From contig JAKSCC010000057.1 of NCBI GenBank assembly GCA_022360815.1, positions 1-45,073 on the forward strand: a stretch of DNA of 45,073 bases, written 5' to 3'. A model generated the notes under the pieces. That model was not told the DNA's origin, made no database searches, and worked only from the letters and a program-made list of their open reading frames with translations. Positions within the stretch are counted from its first letter, which is position 1; every line of letters starts with the position of its first letter. Source of the DNA: Desulfobacterales bacterium. GTDB taxonomy: Bacteria; Desulfobacterota; Desulfobacteria; Desulfobacterales; Desulfolunaceae. Positions 43,973 to 45,073 of the stretch are shown piece by piece. The translations under genes were made by a program, and so were the position numbers.

Positions 43973-45073
43973 ATGGCAAAGCATGAAACCCCTTTGTTGG
44001 ACGAGCTGGAATCCGGTCCGTGGCCAAGCTTTGTGTCCGACATCAAGCAGGAAGCTGAAGTCAGAGCTAAAAACGAAGCAGGCATTGAGTTCCAGGTTCC
44101 TGCTGAGGTGTGTGACGATCTTCTCGGTCTTCTTGAACTCTCTTACAAAGATGGGACCACCCACTGGAAGCACGGCGGCATCGTCGGTGTTTTCGGTTAC
44201 GGCGGCGGTATCATCGGTCGTTACAGCGACAAGCCCGAAGAGTTCCCTGGTGTTGCGGCATTCCACACCGTTCGTGTGGCTCAGCCTGGCGGCAAGTACT
44301 ACACCACCGATTATCTTCGCAAGCTGATGGATCTCTGGCAGTTCCGTGGTTCCGGTCTCACCAACATGCACGGTTCCACCGGTGACATCGTTCTTCTCGG
44401 TACCACCACTCCCCAGCTGGAAGAGATCTTCTACACCCTGACCCACGAGATGGATCAGGACCTCGGCGGTTCCGGGTCCAACCTGCGTACCCCTGCGGAC
44501 TGCTTGGGTCAGTCCCGCTGTGAATATGCCTGCTACGACACTCAGGAGCTCTGCTACTTCCTGACCATGATGTACCAGGACGAGCTGCATCGTCCCGCAT
44601 TCCCTTACAAGTTCAAGTTCAAGTTTGACGGTTGCCCCAACGGCTGCGTAGCCTCCATGGCACGTTCTGACCTCTCCTTTATCGGAACCTGGAAAGACCA
44701 GATTCAGGTGGATCAGGCTGAAGTTGCCAAGTATGTTGACGGCGCCAACCCCGCCAACGCCGGTTCTCACAAGGGCCGTGATTGGGGTCCCTTTGATATT
44801 CAGGCTGAAGTTGTTGATCTCTGCCCCACCGAGTGCATGGCTTATGAAAACGGTGAGCTCAAGATCAACGACAAAGAGTGTACCCGCTGCATGCACTGCA
44901 TCAACGTGATGCCCAAGGCTCTCAAAGTTGGTAAGCAGCGCGGCGTCTCCATTCTTGCCGGCGCCAAGGCTCCCATCGTGGACGGCGCCCAGATGGGTAC
45001 CCTCGTTGTGCCTTTCCTTGAGATCGACCAGACCATGAACAAGCAGCTTGCCGACTTCGACTCTGAAGAAGAG
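43973..45073 (+). CDS. dsrA: Dissimilatory sulfite reductase alpha subunit, C-terminus cut off
   Basis: 367 codons are present and the gene runs off the right edge; the usual length is about 437. DsrA pairs with DsrB to reduce sulfite in sulfate respiration. The siroheme/[4Fe-4S] cysteines Cys177, Cys183 (CX5C) and Cys221, Cys225 (CPNGC, CX3C) are all there, and the inserted ferredoxin domain has Cys284, Cys288, Cys303, Cys306 and Cys309 (LCPTEC and CTRCMHCINVMP). The start ATG has GGAGG seven bases upstream. Codon choice is markedly GC-richer and more regular than in neighbours, as expected for a very highly expressed gene. dsrB should follow outside the window. Reductive (not oxidative) type is likely given the organism, but cannot be proven here. 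Confidence 0.97.
   Translation, partial: MAKHETPLLDELESGPWPSFVSDIKQEAEVRAKNEAGIEFQVPAEVCDDLLGLLELSYKDGTTHWKHGGIVGVFGYGGGIIGRYSDKPEEFPGVAAFHTVRVAQPGGKYYTTDYLRKLMDLWQFRGSGLTNMHGSTGDIVLLGTTTPQLEEIFYTLTHEMDQDLGGSGSNLRTPADCLGQSRCEYACYDTQELCYFLTMMYQDELHRPAFPYKFKFKFDGCPNGCVASMARSDLSFIGTWKDQIQVDQAEVAKYVDGANPANAGSHKGRDWGPFDIQAEVVDLCPTECMAYENGELKINDKECTRCMHCINVMPKALKVGKQRGVSILAGAKAPIVDGAQMGTLVVPFLEIDQTMNKQLADFDSEEE

Overview
The window looks like a chromosomal, origin-proximal segment of a sulfate-reducing member of the Desulfobacterota (probably Desulfobacterales-like; I cannot name a genus). The evidence is dsrA, the alpha subunit of dissimilatory sulfite reductase, at the right edge, a three-gene iron-sulfur-rich glutamate synthase, an rnG/TIGR03960 radical SAM pair, and the core set rpmH-rnpA-yidD-yidC-jag, mnmE and dnaN-gyrB. 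I see no prophage, insertion sequence, CRISPR array, tRNA or rRNA. Coding density is high and base composition is moderate.

Layout. At 0-7 kb on the minus strand is a nitrogen/amidotransferase block: a glutamine amidotransferase, the FMN domain of glutamate synthase, a GXGXG-GltD-ferredoxin fusion, carA, and the first codons of carB. carA and carB are separated by a terminator and a palindrome-rich spacer. At 7.5-11.7 kb (minus) lies a radical SAM protein, prmA, a TPR lipoprotein-like/exported protein and asd. At 12-15.3 kb (plus) are a RhlB-type DEAD-box helicase, a HAD hydrolase and a TraR/DksA-type zinc-finger gene broken by one in-frame TAA. At 15.3-24.3 kb (minus) is the conserved origin-flanking cluster rng, rpmH, rnpA, yidD, yidC, jag, mnmE, then a YkgJ-type cysteine protein, an unknown protein and a PrmA-like methyltransferase. 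Two perfect parS sites sit here. At 24.4-31.1 kb are a TIGR03960-type radical SAM/DUF2344 protein, a DegP protease, asnS, mgsA and an odd histidine-kinase-dimerisation/receiver protein. At 31.2-34.8 kb are gyrB and dnaN.

The non-coding stretch 34.8-35.5 kb, upstream of dnaN, is AT-rich, holds a perfect DnaA box and is the best oriC candidate. Genes to its left are mostly on the minus strand and those to its right mostly on the plus strand, and the plus strand changes visibly from C-rich to G-rich across it, as expected where two replication forks diverge. To the right are a two-gene RdgC-like pair, a small unknown protein, a lytic transglycosylase, galU, a second YkgJ-type protein, a DapA with a C-terminal extension, a TPR protein, an unknown 368-residue protein and, after a 700-base non-coding region with a strong promoter candidate, dsrA.

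The most interesting items are the oriC/parS layout with dnaA and recF missing from the dnaN-gyrB cluster, the split RdgC beside the origin, the ATPase-less kinase-receiver protein, the interrupted DksA-like gene, the structured RNA between rpmH and rnpA, and the long dsrA leader. No wholly new defence or mobile system is visible; most of the window is housekeeping.
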